Numbered from the stretch's first letter, positions 53,092 through 61,912 are shown. The stretch: DNA of 64,000 bases from Paraburkholderia sp. IMGN_8 (GCF_038050405.1 NZ_CP150901.1:4092001-4156000); one strand, 5' to 3'. The notes: a model not told the origin generated them from the sequence alone. Program-made: numbers and translations.

Positions 53092-54348
53092 TCAATCAGT
53101 GAGCTTCACCCGTCGGAATGCCCCCAGTAGCGTGAGGTCATAGGCAATCTTCAGCAGGCCGCAGGCGACAAGTGGGGCGCCGACCCAGCCCATTGCCAGC
53201 AGCGCGCCGGCCAGCGTGGGGCCAAGCGCCGAAGCGAGGCTTCTGGGTACCGACGTGAAGCTTGCCGCCGCCGGACGCTCGGGCGGTGTCACCACCGCCA
53301 TCACATAGGCCGTCCGGGTTGGCACGTCCATTTGCGACAGCGCGCTGCGCACGAGCAGCAGCGTCAGCGTCATCAACATAGTCGGCGCGAAGGCAGCAGC
53401 GATCAGGCAGAGGCTGGACGGGATATGGGTGAACACCATCGTGTTCAGCAAACCGATCTTGCGAGCCAGTGGCACCGCAGCGAGCTGCGAGCCCGCGGTC
53501 AACAGACCCGCCCAGAAGAAAAACTGCCCGGCCGCGCCGAGGGAAAGCCCAAAGCGCTGCATCAGCCAAAGCGACAGCAACGAGTTCACGACCAGGCCGC
53601 CGGCAAATGCGTCCACACTGAAAAGCAGCGCGAGGCGCGTGACAATCCCGCGCGACGGACCTAGCGGCGCGCTGCGCGACCGGTCGTGCGCCTGAGGTTC
53701 GGGCAACCTGCGATAGAGGAACCACAGTGCGACACCGACTAGCGCATAAACGCCGAACATCGCACGCAGGGATGCGAGCAAAGACAGGCCCGCATGCGCG
53801 ACGAGCCAGCCCGGGAGCGCTGCCGCCAAAGCGCCTACCGAGGCGGACACCGCGCCCACCAGGCTGTAACGGGCGAATATCGCTGTGCGGGCATCGCCGA
53901 CGGCTGAACCAGCGAGACGCGCCAGTTCCAGTGGCAGGAACAGACTGACGTCCCCCGAACTGGGGTTGAGCGTCCCGACGAACGCGACAATGAGCAGCGG
54001 CCACAGCGCAGACAGTCCTGCAAAGCCCATACCGGTCGCGGCCATCAGGCATGCCGCCAGGGTGAGCATGCGACGCAGCGGATAGCGACCGGCGAACATT
54101 CCAACCAGGATCGTTGCCATCGCCGAGCCGATCAGCGTGGCGCTACTGACCAGTCCCACGTCCAGTTGGCCGAAACCGAGCGCGAGCAGATACGCGGGCA
54201 GCAGCACAGCGACAAATCCATCACAGAAGCCACGCAACCCGCGACCGATGAGCAGGGGCAAGGCAGTTGCGTCAGCTCCGGCGGGCAGCATCAGGCGTGA
54301 CACTGCACCGCGATGCGCGACCGAGGCCGCGGTCCTATGTGCGCCCAT
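53092..54348 (-). CDS. MFS transporter linked to chromate resistance protein
   Basis: A 418-residue 12-segment transporter. The typical MFS loop motif appears as GMFAGRYPLRRML after the second/third helix, and TRTAYVMAVVTPPERPAAAS in the second half. The ATG at 54348 is chosen; the frame continues upstream only through the overlapping ChrB-like gene. It overlaps that gene's end by 14 bp, indicating coupling. MFS transporters paired with ChrB-domain proteins are recurrent in proteobacterial chromate or metal loci; the exported compound is unknown. Confidence 0.88.
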   Translation of the reverse strand: MGAHRTAASVAHRGAVSRLMLPAGADATALPLLIGRGLRGFCDGFVAVLLPAYLLALGFGQLDVGLVSSATLIGSAMATILVGMFAGRYPLRRMLTLAACLMAATGMGFAGLSALWPLLIVAFVGTLNPSSGDVSLFLPLELARLAGSAVGDARTAIFARYSLVGAVSASVGALAAALPGWLVAHAGLSLLASLRAMFGVYALVGVALWFLYRRLPEPQAHDRSRSAPLGPSRGIVTRLALLFSVDAFAGGLVVNSLLSLWLMQRFGLSLGAAGQFFFWAGLLTAGSQLAAVPLARKIGLLNTMVFTHIPSSLCLIAAAFAPTMLMTLTLLLVRSALSQMDVPTRTAYVMAVVTPPERPAAASFTSVPRSLASALGPTLAGALLAMGWVGAPLVACGLLKIAYDLTLLGAFRRVKLTD

Positions 54349-54763
54349 CGCCCTGACACCACGCATAGAGCGCGTCGTAGACAACCATGCCGTACCGCAG
54401 CTGTTCATGATCGTCGTCGAAATGGCGCGACAGCCCCACGGAAATCGCATAGAGACCGCTCGCTTCGGGCGCGAGATCAAGCCGGCTGGTGTCCGCCCCG
54501 CGCACGATCTGCGCGAGTTTCAGCAGCGCCGGGTCGATCAGCTGGTACTTCTGCAGGAACGCATCGAAACTGCACAGCTCGCCGTGGTGACCCAGTTCGA
54601 CGTTCGGCACGTCATAGGGAATGGCACCGGTTTCCTGGGCCACCCGCAGCACCTCGTCGCGCGGCACGTAAAGGAACTCGGCCTCCTTGTCGATGAACCT
54701 GACGATCAGCCACGGACAGGCGATCCGGTCAACCTTGGGACGTTCGCGCGTGACCCATTTCAT
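54335..54763 (-). CDS. ChrB C-terminal-domain protein (chromate resistance)
   Basis: A 142-residue protein starting KWVTRERPKVDRIACPWLIV followed by RFIDKEAEFLYVP, the signature of the chromate-resistance ChrB C-terminal domain; the later FDAFLQKYQLIDPALLKLAQ and ADTSRLDLAPEASGLYAISV fit as well. The N-terminal DNA-binding-like domain of full ChrB is absent, so this is the stand-alone form. GGAGAAACATC precedes the ATG at 54763. Probably cytoplasmic; role in chromate or oxidative tolerance inferred. Confidence 0.9.
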   Translation of the reverse strand: MKWVTRERPKVDRIACPWLIVRFIDKEAEFLYVPRDEVLRVAQETGAIPYDVPNVELGHHGELCSFDAFLQKYQLIDPALLKLAQIVRGADTSRLDLAPEASGLYAISVGLSRHFDDDHEQLRYGMVVYDALYAWCQGDGRT

Positions 54764-54804
54764 GATGTTTCTCCATGCCGCAGTGATATGCGAGCGGCGC
54801 TCGC

Positions 54805-55119
54805 TCAATCGTCGTCTTCGCCTGCGTCGGTGGCGACCACCTTTCCGCCTTCGTCGATGATGAGCTCCTGCTTCTAATTACCAGAGCCCAGCGCGACGGC
54901 ATAGCGAGTCGTGCCCTTCGCGGTCTGCTTTTCGATTTCGCCGACACTGCGGCCTTGTGCCTGCTGCGCGATCGTTGCCTTGACGGGCGCCGGTAGCTGC
55001 GACAGGCCGACCGCTTCCTGATAACGCCCTTCGAACGGCTTCTCTTTGCACCCGGCTAGCGCGAGGCCTGCGGCCAGAACGAGGTCGTCCAGAGCCAACG
55101 GATGAATGCGAACCGACAT
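54805..55119 (-). pseudogene. PepSY-like lipoprotein gene with internal amber codon
   Basis: The frame from 55119 encodes a lipoprotein-like start (ALAGCKEKPFEGRYQEAVGL), then LPAPVKATIAQQAQGRSVGE and TRYAVALGSGN, and hits TAG at 54874-54876. The same frame then continues with KQELIIDEGGKVVATDAGED and a TGA at 54805. The post-TAG part is the expected end of a small PepSY-like (putative beta-lactamase-inhibitor-like) domain, so one base change to TAG has shortened it by ~22 residues. The truncated form could still be made. Confidence 0.65.
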
Positions 55120-55160
55120 GACATGCTCCCGGTCGTATGGCGATGCACTGGCGACCTTGA

Positions 55161-55712
55161 TCAGAGGCCCAGTGCGTCGAATCGCGTCGCCACCTGGGTC
55201 CAGTTGATGTTTTGCATGAAGGCATCCACATACGCTGCAGCCTTCGCACCGAAATCGATGTGGTATGAATGCTCGTACATGTCCAGCGCGAGAATCGGCG
55301 TTCCGTCAGCGAGCGTGTGCGCGTGGTCGGACGCCCACTGGTTCGTGAGGCGGCCGAGGCGTGGCGACCAGCTGCACAGCACCCGGCCGGAGCCACCGCC
55401 CAGCGCCTTGCCCATGGCGGCGATTTCGGCCGCCCCGTGCGGCTCACTGCGATCGTAGTAGGTGTCGACCGTACCGCCGAGCTTGCGGCACGTTCCCTTC
55501 GGCACGTTCTTGAAGTCGCCCTTGTCGTTGTCGACCTTCGATTCGCCGGCGCAGCCATCCACGCCGGTTTTGCTCCCGCAGTCGTTCTGACCGGCCTTCG
55601 CGATGCCGTAGCACCTCACGTTGTCCTCTGCATGCGCGACGCCCGATCCTGCGGCGCCGAGACTCGCGAGGGCTGCGGCAACGAGGGCCTGGCGGGCGAG
55701 AGTCGATTTCAT
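55161..55712 (-). CDS. DUF2282/BufA1 protein fused to C-terminal part of Fe/Mn superoxide dismutase
   Basis: A 183-residue exported protein. Residues 1-29 are a signal peptide. Residues 30-81 match DUF2282 (BufA1 bufferin precursor family): [35 protein letters not shown] and KGTC, giving Cys34, Cys45, Cys54 and Cys75. At LGGT the family normally ends, but here the frame continues into a Fe/Mn-SOD C-terminal domain: [34 protein letters not shown] and [20 protein letters not shown]. Asp144 and His148 are the last two metal ligands of SOD; the N-terminal SOD half with the first two His ligands is absent. No BufB/BufC modifying genes are in the window. Enzyme activity is doubtful. Confidence 0.8.
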   Translation of the reverse strand: MKSTLARQALVAAALASLGAAGSGVAHAEDNVRCYGIAKAGQNDCGSKTGVDGCAGESKVDNDKGDFKNVPKGTCRKLGGTVDTYYDRSEPHGAAEIAAMGKALGGGSGRVLCSWSPRLGRLTNQWASDHAHTLADGTPILALDMYEHSYHIDFGAKAAAYVDAFMQNINWTQVATRFDALGL

Positions 55713-56367
55713 CCTGGTTCTCCCGGAACTGTCCAATGCGACGCGTCGGGTTGCGTGTCCCGGGGTCTGCCTTCTTCTCCCGCAGAATCTGGCGCTTTAA
55801 TGACGTAACGATGTTGATCGTAAATCATTATTTTGCACGCGTGGACCCCGGGCCTGCAGGGTTGCCGCAAGGTCCTGCTCAACAAGGCTTTCCGGCCACT
55901 TATCCCCAGATTTTGCATGAAAGGAACGACTACTCCCTCTCGAACTGCTTGTCGGCGCGGCGCCTGATCATGCGGCCGTGATCGCGGTATTGACGGCGTT
56001 GAATCAATGCCGTGGACCATCTACTCGCCCTTCGTTGTCAAACTTTCACAGCGCTCGACATTTCCGCTGCCGCTCCTAGTGCGGCCAAAGCGCAGCTGGG
56101 TGCGATGACCGAATCTCGTTCGCGAATCGGCATCTCGCCCCTGAGGGGAACGTCACGATCATTCGTGTTTCTCAATCCGGAGTGTGCAACGCCACTCGTC
56201 GCCGGAATGCTCCGACTCAGGCCTTTCACGTTCCATGCGTCCACGGTTTTGCCGTGGCTGTGCTCTGAGGATTCGAACGATGAAGCGGAGTCTAGGCACT
56301 CCCACCGCTGGAGTGTCAAGGGCGCGGCAATGAAATTTTGGCGTCCAATGTTCGCCCGAAAAAGACC
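55713..56367. other. Intergenic region upstream of the CueR module
   Basis: No gene recognised. A short dyad CACTCC-N6-GGAGTG lies at about 56298-56315. The region separates the divergent BufA1-SOD gene and the CueR module. Confidence 0.4.
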
Positions 56368-56398
56368 TTGACATTCCCGCAACTGGAAGGTTTAGAGT
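56368..56398 (+). promoter_or_regulatory. MerR/CueR-type promoter (19-bp spacer)
   Basis: TTGACA at 56368-56373 and TAGAGT at 56393-56398 are separated by 19 bp, with ATTCCC and GGAAGGT of the spacer forming an imperfect dyad. A stretched spacer carrying a CTTCC/GGAAGG-type palindrome is the mark of promoters activated by CueR. It drives toward the first cueR gene about 140 bp downstream. Confidence 0.75.
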
Positions 56399-56539
56399 GA
56401 AATCGGGCTAGAGGCAATAGATGGAATTGCTGCTACGGGTTTTCGCCGGGGCCGCTCATTCCGGAGCGGGCAGCGTAGCGTTGTGACGCTGCGGCATGGC
56501 CGTTGGCAAGTCACTGCAATGTAGTGGGTGAGGTGTGGA

Positions 56540-56986
56540 ATGAATATCGGACAGGCAGCCAGCGCATCGGGTGTTTCGGCAAAGATGATCCGCTACTACG
56601 AAAGTATCGACCTGGTACAGGTCGCCTCGCGATCCGATAGTGGTTACCGGACGTACGGCGACAGCGACGTTCACTTGCTTCGCTTCATCCGGCAAGCCCG
56701 TACCTTGGGATTCCCGATCGAGCAGATCAGGCAACTGCTCTCGTTATGGCAGGATCAGAATCGTGCGAGCGCGGAAGTCAAGGCAATTACGAAACGACAT
56801 ATCGGCGAGCTGGACGCCCGCATTGCCGAACTCGTTGTGATGCGCGACACGCTCTCCTACCTCGCGAAGCATTGCGCGGGTGACAGCCGGCCTCGCTGCC
56901 CGATCTTGGAGGGAATTGACCGCGCTGATACCCGGCAGGACCAGGATTGCAAAACCGCGGACCGCCGTGTGGCGCTCGCATCATGA
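56540..56986 (+). CDS. cueR: CueR-type MerR-family copper regulator (copy 1)
   Basis: A 148-residue regulator: N-terminal winged helix (NIGQAASASGVSAKMIRYYE), dimerisation helix and C-terminal metal loop with Cys112 and Cys120 (HCAGDSRPRCPI), the exact Cu+/Ag+ ligand positions of CueR. Ser/Val at position 77-80 context (ASAEV) agrees with monovalent-metal selectivity. The ATG at 56540 is preferred. It is about 70% identical by eye to the second copy at 58442. It follows the MerR-type promoter, which it probably controls. Confidence 0.92.
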   Translation: MNIGQAASASGVSAKMIRYYESIDLVQVASRSDSGYRTYGDSDVHLLRFIRQARTLGFPIEQIRQLLSLWQDQNRASAEVKAITKRHIGELDARIAELVVMRDTLSYLAKHCAGDSRPRCPILEGIDRADTRQDQDCKTADRRVALAS

Positions 56987-57046
56987 CGCGAGTCCCCGCA
57001 CGAGCGTTGCCTGATTGAACTCGTTATTCCGAATCTGAACCGACAC

Positions 57047-57418
57047 GTGAAACACGCCGTCAAATTGATACTGTATCTGCTGATCGCATGGCTGCCCCTG
57101 ACGGGGTTTGCCGCGTCGGTATCAATTTGTCCGCACATGCCAACCACAATGAGTGCATCGTCACAGACGATGCACTCACCGGCAACGCAGCATACGGCCG
57201 CCACGACTGCGACGCATGCGGCCACCGCCGTATCGATCATGCACCAGTCCGATTGCAACGGCAGTATCGGCGGCGCTGGCTGCAATCTTGCGGCGATACC
57301 GTCAGCCTTGGTAGTTGTGGTTGCCGCTCCGACTATGCTCGTCTACACGTCATTCGACGTCACGCTTCTTCCGCAGTTCATCCCCGACCTTCCGCAGCGC
57401 CCCCCTCAATTTCTGTAA
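57047..57418 (+). CDS. Small exported Cys/Met-containing protein (copper-cluster family, copy 3)
   Basis: A 123-residue protein with GTG start, signal peptide (ILYLLIAWLPLTGFAAS) and a mature part with CPHMPTTMSAS, many Thr/Ala/His, SDCNGSIGGAGCNLAAIP, and the C-terminal LPQFIPDLPQRPPQFL. Both ends match the protein at 22858-23214. Four Cys residues are conserved in position with that relative. It lies between cueR and a Met-rich protein. Function unknown; periplasmic copper or thiol role inferred. Confidence 0.72.
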   Translation: MKHAVKLILYLLIAWLPLTGFAASVSICPHMPTTMSASSQTMHSPATQHTAATTATHAATAVSIMHQSDCNGSIGGAGCNLAAIPSALVVVVAAPTMLVYTSFDVTLLPQFIPDLPQRPPQFL

Positions 57419-57442
57419 CTCCCTTCGCTGGTATTAGGCGTC

Positions 57443-57479
57443 AAGACCGTACGCAGGCGTCAACGCGCGCGTACGGTCT
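57443..57479 (+). terminator. Strong hairpin after the small exported protein gene
   Basis: AGACCGTACGC (57444-57454) and GCGTACGGTCT (57469-57479) form an 11-bp perfect stem 25 bases after the stop. No T tract follows, so it may be a processing or stability element rather than a terminator. Confidence 0.5.
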
Positions 57480-57598
57480 CGAGCCGGCACGGTGATATCC
57501 CGGCTTGATTGATTAAGTCCGTGATATTCATGCGGCGCCTCAGGAAGGTGATCAGACGATCTTCGATTCTCGATTTCCGCATTAACAAGGGAGGTTTT

Positions 57599-57886
57599 AT
57601 GCATACCAAGCACCTGGCTGCTGCGGTACTCGCAGTTGCTTTGTTAGGAGTGAGTGGCTTGAGCGCGGCGGCTGGAACACCGCAATCGGCCATGCACGAT
57701 CGTGGAAGCTCGATGATGGGCGGGGCAATGATGGGTGGGGAGATGATGCGCAACTGCCCGATGATGGGGCAACTCCCGCCAGGAAACGAAAAACTGGCCA
57801 TGCAGATGCACGGGGAAATGATGAAGGCGATGGGCGACATCATGCTCAAGTACGCCGACAAGATTCAGGCCCCAGCCGCGAAATGA
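57599..57886 (+). CDS. Met-rich exported protein
   Basis: A 95-residue protein with signal peptide (LAVALLGVSGLSAAA) and a mature part containing SSMMGGAMMGGEMMRNCPMM and KLAMQMHGEMMKAMGDIM: about 17 Met in 70 residues, one Cys and few His. GGGAGG precedes the ATG at 57599. Met-dense periplasmic proteins bind Cu+ or Ag+, and the gene lies inside the CueR module. The helical C-terminal half is reminiscent of CpxP/Spy-like or CopM-like small copper proteins, but no family was certain. Confidence 0.75.
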   Translation: MHTKHLAAAVLAVALLGVSGLSAAAGTPQSAMHDRGSSMMGGAMMGGEMMRNCPMMGQLPPGNEKLAMQMHGEMMKAMGDIMLKYADKIQAPAAK

Positions 57887-57941
57887 CACGTAGCGCCTGT
57901 TGATTCAGGCAATCACCGAACTTCGATCAAGGAGCAATACC

Positions 57942-58190
57942 ATGAAATGCACGAAAACAATGGTTGTCACGGGCGTCGCCTTGCTGGCTGCCCTGGCGCT
58001 CGCCTATACGGCGCTTCCTCAGTTCCGGACGCTTGTAGTCAGCGCCGGACCCTACCTGCTGTTCCTGCTGTGTCCGCTGTCCATGCTGTTTATGATGAAA
58101 GGTATGCATTCCAGCAACGACGATCATCGTCCGTCGACGGTCGAGACATCACGCGATCAGCAACCTCAGTCGCAGATCAGCAAACAGTGA
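57942..58190 (+). CDS. DUF2933 membrane protein
   Basis: An 82-residue protein with two hydrophobic segments: residues ~6-20 and ~28-46 (YLLFLLCPLSMLFMMKGMHS), the latter with the CPL-SM-MMKGMHS motif typical of DUF2933. AGGAGCAATACC precedes the ATG. Such small proteins are found with copper exporters; the Cys-Met-Met-His line in or next to the membrane suggests metal contact. It ends the set of small genes before the second cueR. Confidence 0.85.
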   Translation: MKCTKTMVVTGVALLAALALAYTALPQFRTLVVSAGPYLLFLLCPLSMLFMMKGMHSSNDDHRPSTVETSRDQQPQSQISKQ

Positions 58191-58221
58191 TCCTGATGGT
58201 TTTCATCTAAAGCAGTTACGT

Positions 58222-58253
58222 CGGGCGAATGCGCAATCGTGCGCATTCGCCCG
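58222..58253 (+). terminator. Perfect 14-bp stem-loop
   Basis: CGGGCGAATGCGCA - ATCG - TGCGCATTCGCCCG forms a perfect 14-bp stem with a 4-base loop 30 bases after the DUF2933 gene. No T run follows. It most likely separates the small-gene unit from the cueR2-copA unit. Confidence 0.6.
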
Positions 58254-58441
58254 GTAAAGCGGCTGCGAGGAATGCTTTTTTGATTGCATGCTTGAGAAGG
58301 GTGCTTGTCGCGGTCCGCGTCGCAGTGGCGACCGGCAGCATCAGTGTGTGGGCAACGCGCTCCTGCTTACGCTGGCGGCCGTCGATTGAAACGTGCACTC
58401 ATGTCTAGTCGTTGCAGGCAGTCCAACGAGGAAGTCACAAG

Positions 58442-58846
58442 ATGAACATTGGGCAAGTTGCCAGTTCCACCGGTATGTCGGTCAAGATGATCCGATACTA
58501 CGAAAGCGTTGACCTGATTCAGCCACGCGGACGTGCTGCGAGTGGCTATCGGATCTATAGTGATAGCGACGTTCAGGTTCTGCGCTTCATCCGGCAGGCA
58601 CGCACGTTGGGATTTTCGATCGAACGAATCCGGAAGCTGCTGGCCCTGTGGCGTGATGAAGATCGCGCGAGTTCCGATGTCAAGGCGGTCGCCCTGAAGC
58701 ATCTCGCCGAGTTGAACATGCAGATAGTCGAATTGTTGGCCATGCGCGATTCACTCGACAAGCTGGTGCAGCAATGCGTGGGCGACAGTCGATCTGACTG
58801 CGCGATATTGGAGGGCTTGCACCGTCGCGATGGATCTCTCGATTAA
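58442..58846 (+). CDS. cueR: CueR-type MerR-family copper regulator (copy 2)
   Basis: A 134-residue regulator with the same layout as copy 1: [20 protein letters not shown] winged helix, and Cys112 and Cys120 in [12 protein letters not shown]. It aligns to copy 1 without gaps across the first ~125 residues. The ATG at 58442 is chosen because the family begins MNIG. Its end overlaps or adjoins the start of the copper ATPase, so it is co-transcribed with it, an arrangement that gives autoregulation of exporter expression. Confidence 0.92.
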   Translation: MNIGQVASSTGMSVKMIRYYESVDLIQPRGRAASGYRIYSDSDVQVLRFIRQARTLGFSIERIRKLLALWRDEDRASSDVKAVALKHLAELNMQIVELLAMRDSLDKLVQQCVGDSRSDCAILEGLHRRDGSLD

Positions 58847-61169
58847 GGCGGGCAACATGAAAGAATCGTCCGACTTGCAAACACCGGAAACGCGCCGCGT
58901 GAACCACGTGCATGATTCGCATACGGCATCGGAACACTACCACCACGATGCCGGATCACACGTTGTGTCCCGGGTACGGGGGCAAGAGCAGCAGGCTGAT
59001 CCCGCCAGTGTCGAGTACACCTGCCCGATGCACCCGCAGGTGCGTCAACTGGGGCCTGGAAACTGCCCGATTTGCGGCATGTCCCTGGAGCCAGTCGCCG
59101 TCACGGCGGACGCCCAGGAAAGCCACGAACTCCGCGACTTCACGAGACGATTCTGGATTGGCGTTGCCTTGACCGTGCCCGTGGTGATTCTTGACATGGG
59201 CGCCCATCTGCTCAGACTCGACCGCGTTATTGCGCCGCAGGTGTTGAACTGGCTGCAGCTAGTGCTGGCAACCCCGGTGGTTCTCTGGTCCGGCTGGCCT
59301 TTCTTTCTGAGAGCGGTGACGTCGGTCGTGAACCGTAGCCTGAACATGTTCACGCTGATTGCACTCGGCACCGGCGTGGCTTGGGCATACAGTATCGTGG
59401 CGACAGTGGCGCCACAGCTGTTTCCAATGACCTTCCGTACAAGCGGCGCGGTGGCCGTGTACTTTGAGGCCGCTGCGGTCATTACCGTGCTTGTATTGTT
59501 GGGCCAACTACTTGAATTGCGTGCTCGGGAGCGGACATCAGGCGCGATCAAGGCGCTGCTGAATCTCGCTCCCAAGACAGGTGTCAGGGTCGGTCCTGAC
59601 GGGACAGACGAAACGATAGCCTTGGAATCTGTGCAGGTTGGCGATCTGCTTCGCGTACGCCCAGGTGAGAAAGTCCCAGTGGATGGCGTTGTCACCGAAG
59701 GACGATGCACCGTCGACGAATCAATGGTGACAGGCGAACCGATTCCTGTAGCCAAGACGCCTGGATCGAAGGTCACTGCCGGCACCTTGAACCAGACTGG
59801 CAGTTTCGTCATGCGTGCGGAAAGAGTCGGTGCCGATACGTTGCTTGCACAGATTGTCCAGATGGTCGCGTCGGCCCAGAGAAGTCGGGCGCCCATCCAG
59901 CGTCTGGCGGATCAGGTGGCGGGCTGGTTCGTGCCTGGCGTGATTCTCATTGCGCTCGCTACGTTTGTCGCGTGGGCTGTGTGGGGACCAAGCCCCGCAT
60001 TGTCGTACGCGATCATTTCGGCCGTTGCAGTATTGATCATCGCGTGTCCTTGCGCTTTGGGCCTTGCGACCCCCATGTCCATCATGGTCGGCGTCGGTCG
60101 CGCAGCACAGTTCGGCGTGCTGATCCGGAATGCCGAAGCGCTTGAGCAGATGCAGAAGGTGGACACGCTTGTCGTCGACAAAACCGGGACGCTGACTGAG
60201 GGCCGCCCCAAGGTCGTGGCGGTTCAGCCAGACGGGACGCGGCATGAAGGTGAGCTTTTGCAACTGCTAGCGAGCGTGGAGCGGGCCAGTGAACACCCGC
60301 TGGCCGCGGCAATTGTCTCGGCGGCAGTGGAAAGAGGCCTGGAGATTCTGCCGGCAACGGATTTCGATTCCCCCATTGGCAGGGGTGTTCTCGGGACAGT
60401 CGAAGGCAGGAAAATTGTCTGCGGCAGCGCGAAATTCCTCCTCGATCAGAACATCGCGATGCCTTCCGGTGAACCGGGCGAGACGCTTCGGTCTGAGGGC
60501 GCGACCGTGATCTATGTCGGTGTCGACGGGCAATATGCCGGCCTTGTGGGAATCGAGGATCCGGTGAAGGAATCGACACCGGAGGCAATCCGGTCACTCC
60601 ATCGTGAAGGCGTCCGGATCATCATGCTGACAGGTGATAACAAGGTGACCGCGCAGGCCGTTGCACGAACACTCGGCATTGACGAAGTCATCGCGGAAGT
60701 GTTGCCGCACGACAAAGGGGCTGTTGTTGAGCGCCTTCAGGCACAGGGCCGGGTAGTGGCAATGGCCGGAGACGGTGTCAACGACGCACCCGCGCTTGCA
60801 GCGGCCAACGTGGGTATCGCGATGGGGACGGGGACTGACGTTGCGATGGAAAGCGCCGGCATTACCTTGCTTAAGGGGGATCTGATGGGCATCGTACGCG
60901 CGAGACGAGCTTCGCAGGCAACCATGAGCAATATCAAACAGAACCTGTTTTTTGCCTTCATCTACAACGCGGTTGGTGTGCCGATAGCGGCTGGCGTGCT
61001 CTACCCGATCTTCGGGATTCTGCTGTCGCCCGTCATTGCGGCTGCTGCAATGGCGCTGTCATCGGTGAGTGTGGTTTCGAATGCGCTTCGGCTTCGAGCA
61101 GTCCAGATTGATCCCATGCCTGGTGTTCCAGCTCGAAGTTTTCGAGCGTTCGAGGATCGGTCAGCGTGA
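58830..61169 (+). CDS. copA: Cu+-exporting P1B-type ATPase (CopA-like) with HMBD domain
   Basis: Starting at 58830 the protein has 779 residues; an ATG at 58857 with AAGGCGGGCAAC upstream is also possible. The N-terminus is His-rich ([19 protein letters not shown]) and has a heavy-metal-binding domain ([27 protein letters not shown]) instead of the usual HMA CxxC domain. Core motifs are TGE (MVTGEPIP), the membrane CPC site ([14 protein letters not shown]), [25 protein letters not shown] and [17 protein letters not shown]. It exports Cu+ (perhaps Ag+) from the cytoplasm. It is coupled to cueR2 and ends 26 bases before a truncated gene scar. Confidence 0.95.
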   Translation: MDLSIKAGNMKESSDLQTPETRRVNHVHDSHTASEHYHHDAGSHVVSRVRGQEQQADPASVEYTCPMHPQVRQLGPGNCPICGMSLEPVAVTADAQESHELRDFTRRFWIGVALTVPVVILDMGAHLLRLDRVIAPQVLNWLQLVLATPVVLWSGWPFFLRAVTSVVNRSLNMFTLIALGTGVAWAYSIVATVAPQLFPMTFRTSGAVAVYFEAAAVITVLVLLGQLLELRARERTSGAIKALLNLAPKTGVRVGPDGTDETIALESVQVGDLLRVRPGEKVPVDGVVTEGRCTVDESMVTGEPIPVAKTPGSKVTAGTLNQTGSFVMRAERVGADTLLAQIVQMVASAQRSRAPIQRLADQVAGWFVPGVILIALATFVAWAVWGPSPALSYAIISAVAVLIIACPCALGLATPMSIMVGVGRAAQFGVLIRNAEALEQMQKVDTLVVDKTGTLTEGRPKVVAVQPDGTRHEGELLQLLASVERASEHPLAAAIVSAAVERGLEILPATDFDSPIGRGVLGTVEGRKIVCGSAKFLLDQNIAMPSGEPGETLRSEGATVIYVGVDGQYAGLVGIEDPVKESTPEAIRSLHREGVRIIMLTGDNKVTAQAVARTLGIDEVIAEVLPHDKGAVVERLQAQGRVVAMAGDGVNDAPALAAANVGIAMGTGTDVAMESAGITLLKGDLMGIVRARRASQATMSNIKQNLFFAFIYNAVGVPIAAGVLYPIFGILLSPVIAAAAMALSSVSVVSNALRLRAVQIDPMPGVPARSFRAFEDRSA

Positions 61170-61290
61170 CAGTCGCACCCGCTACGGCGCTGCCGGCGGC
61201 CACCGTGCCGCTCACCGAGGTTGCCGCGTCCGCGCTACGAGTGTCCGTAGGGTGTGCAATTAACCGCGGCCCCAGCGCTGAAACGGGTTT
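61165..61290 (-). pseudogene. Scrap of a secreted protein cut at the island edge
   Basis: On the minus strand the frame reads HPTDTRSADAATSVSGTVAA and [13 protein letters not shown], then runs into the ATPase coding region. This resembles the start of a carboxypeptidase-regulatory-like (Ig-like) domain, such as those in bacterial lipoproteins. No start or continuation exists, so it is a gene fragment ending exactly where the ATPase gene ends. Confidence 0.45.
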
Positions 61291-61405
61291 GCTGGAGTCA
61301 TCCGCGCTTGTTAGACTGCCTCTCGCAAGCTATCCGCAAGCGCGTTTTTTGCTGTCATATGCCTACCGGGCGTTCACGTCTGCGGCACGATCAATCGGAG
61401 ACGCT

Positions 61406-61759
61406 ATGTCTTACATGCTGCTTATCGTCGAACCTTCGGAACAACGCATTGAACGCGGTGAGCGTGCCGGGCGCGAAGTCTACGACCAGATGGTGCGCTT
61501 CGCCGCCGATCTGAAAGAACGCGGCAAACTGCTCGCAGTCGAATCGCTGACGTCGACCAGCGACGCCGTACGCGTGCAGGTGCGCGAAGGTCGTGCGAGG
61601 CTCGTCGACGGCCCGTTTGCCGAAGCCAAGGAAATGATCGGCGGCTTCTTCCTGCTCGATTGCGAAACCCGCGAAGAAGCTGTCGCGATCGCGCAAGCCT
61701 GCCCGGCGGCGTCGTGGTGCACGGTCGAAGTCCGCAAGCTCGGGCCTTGTTTCGAGTAA
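61406..61759 (+). CDS. YciI-family (DGPF) protein
   Basis: A 117-residue protein of the YciI/DGPF family: SYMLLIVEPSEQRIERGERA at the N-terminus, ARLVDGPFAEAKEMIGGFFL (DGPF motif) near residue 65. The ATG at 61406 with CGGAG is chosen; a longer frame from 61166 lacks similarity. These ferredoxin-like proteins are often encoded with ECF sigma factors, as here. Biochemical role unknown. Confidence 0.9.
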   Translation: MSYMLLIVEPSEQRIERGERAGREVYDQMVRFAADLKERGKLLAVESLTSTSDAVRVQVREGRARLVDGPFAEAKEMIGGFFLLDCETREEAVAIAQACPAASWCTVEVRKLGPCFE

Positions 61760-61912
61760 GCCGCACACATACTACGCGTAGGCGCTATGAGTCCAGGGTT
61801 TTCCCTGGGCTTCGAAAATTGGTGTCGATCCGGTCGCGTATCGCTCGTCGTGTGAGTAAGGAGCCAGCAAACAATCCGCGGCTTTCCACTCACAGCGAAA
61901 GGAGCAAGTGCG

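Noticed and set aside
55736..56371. Open frames of 81 and 119 codons upstream of cueR
   Set aside because: No ribosome binding site, no recognisable fold; the second ends within the CueR-type promoter.
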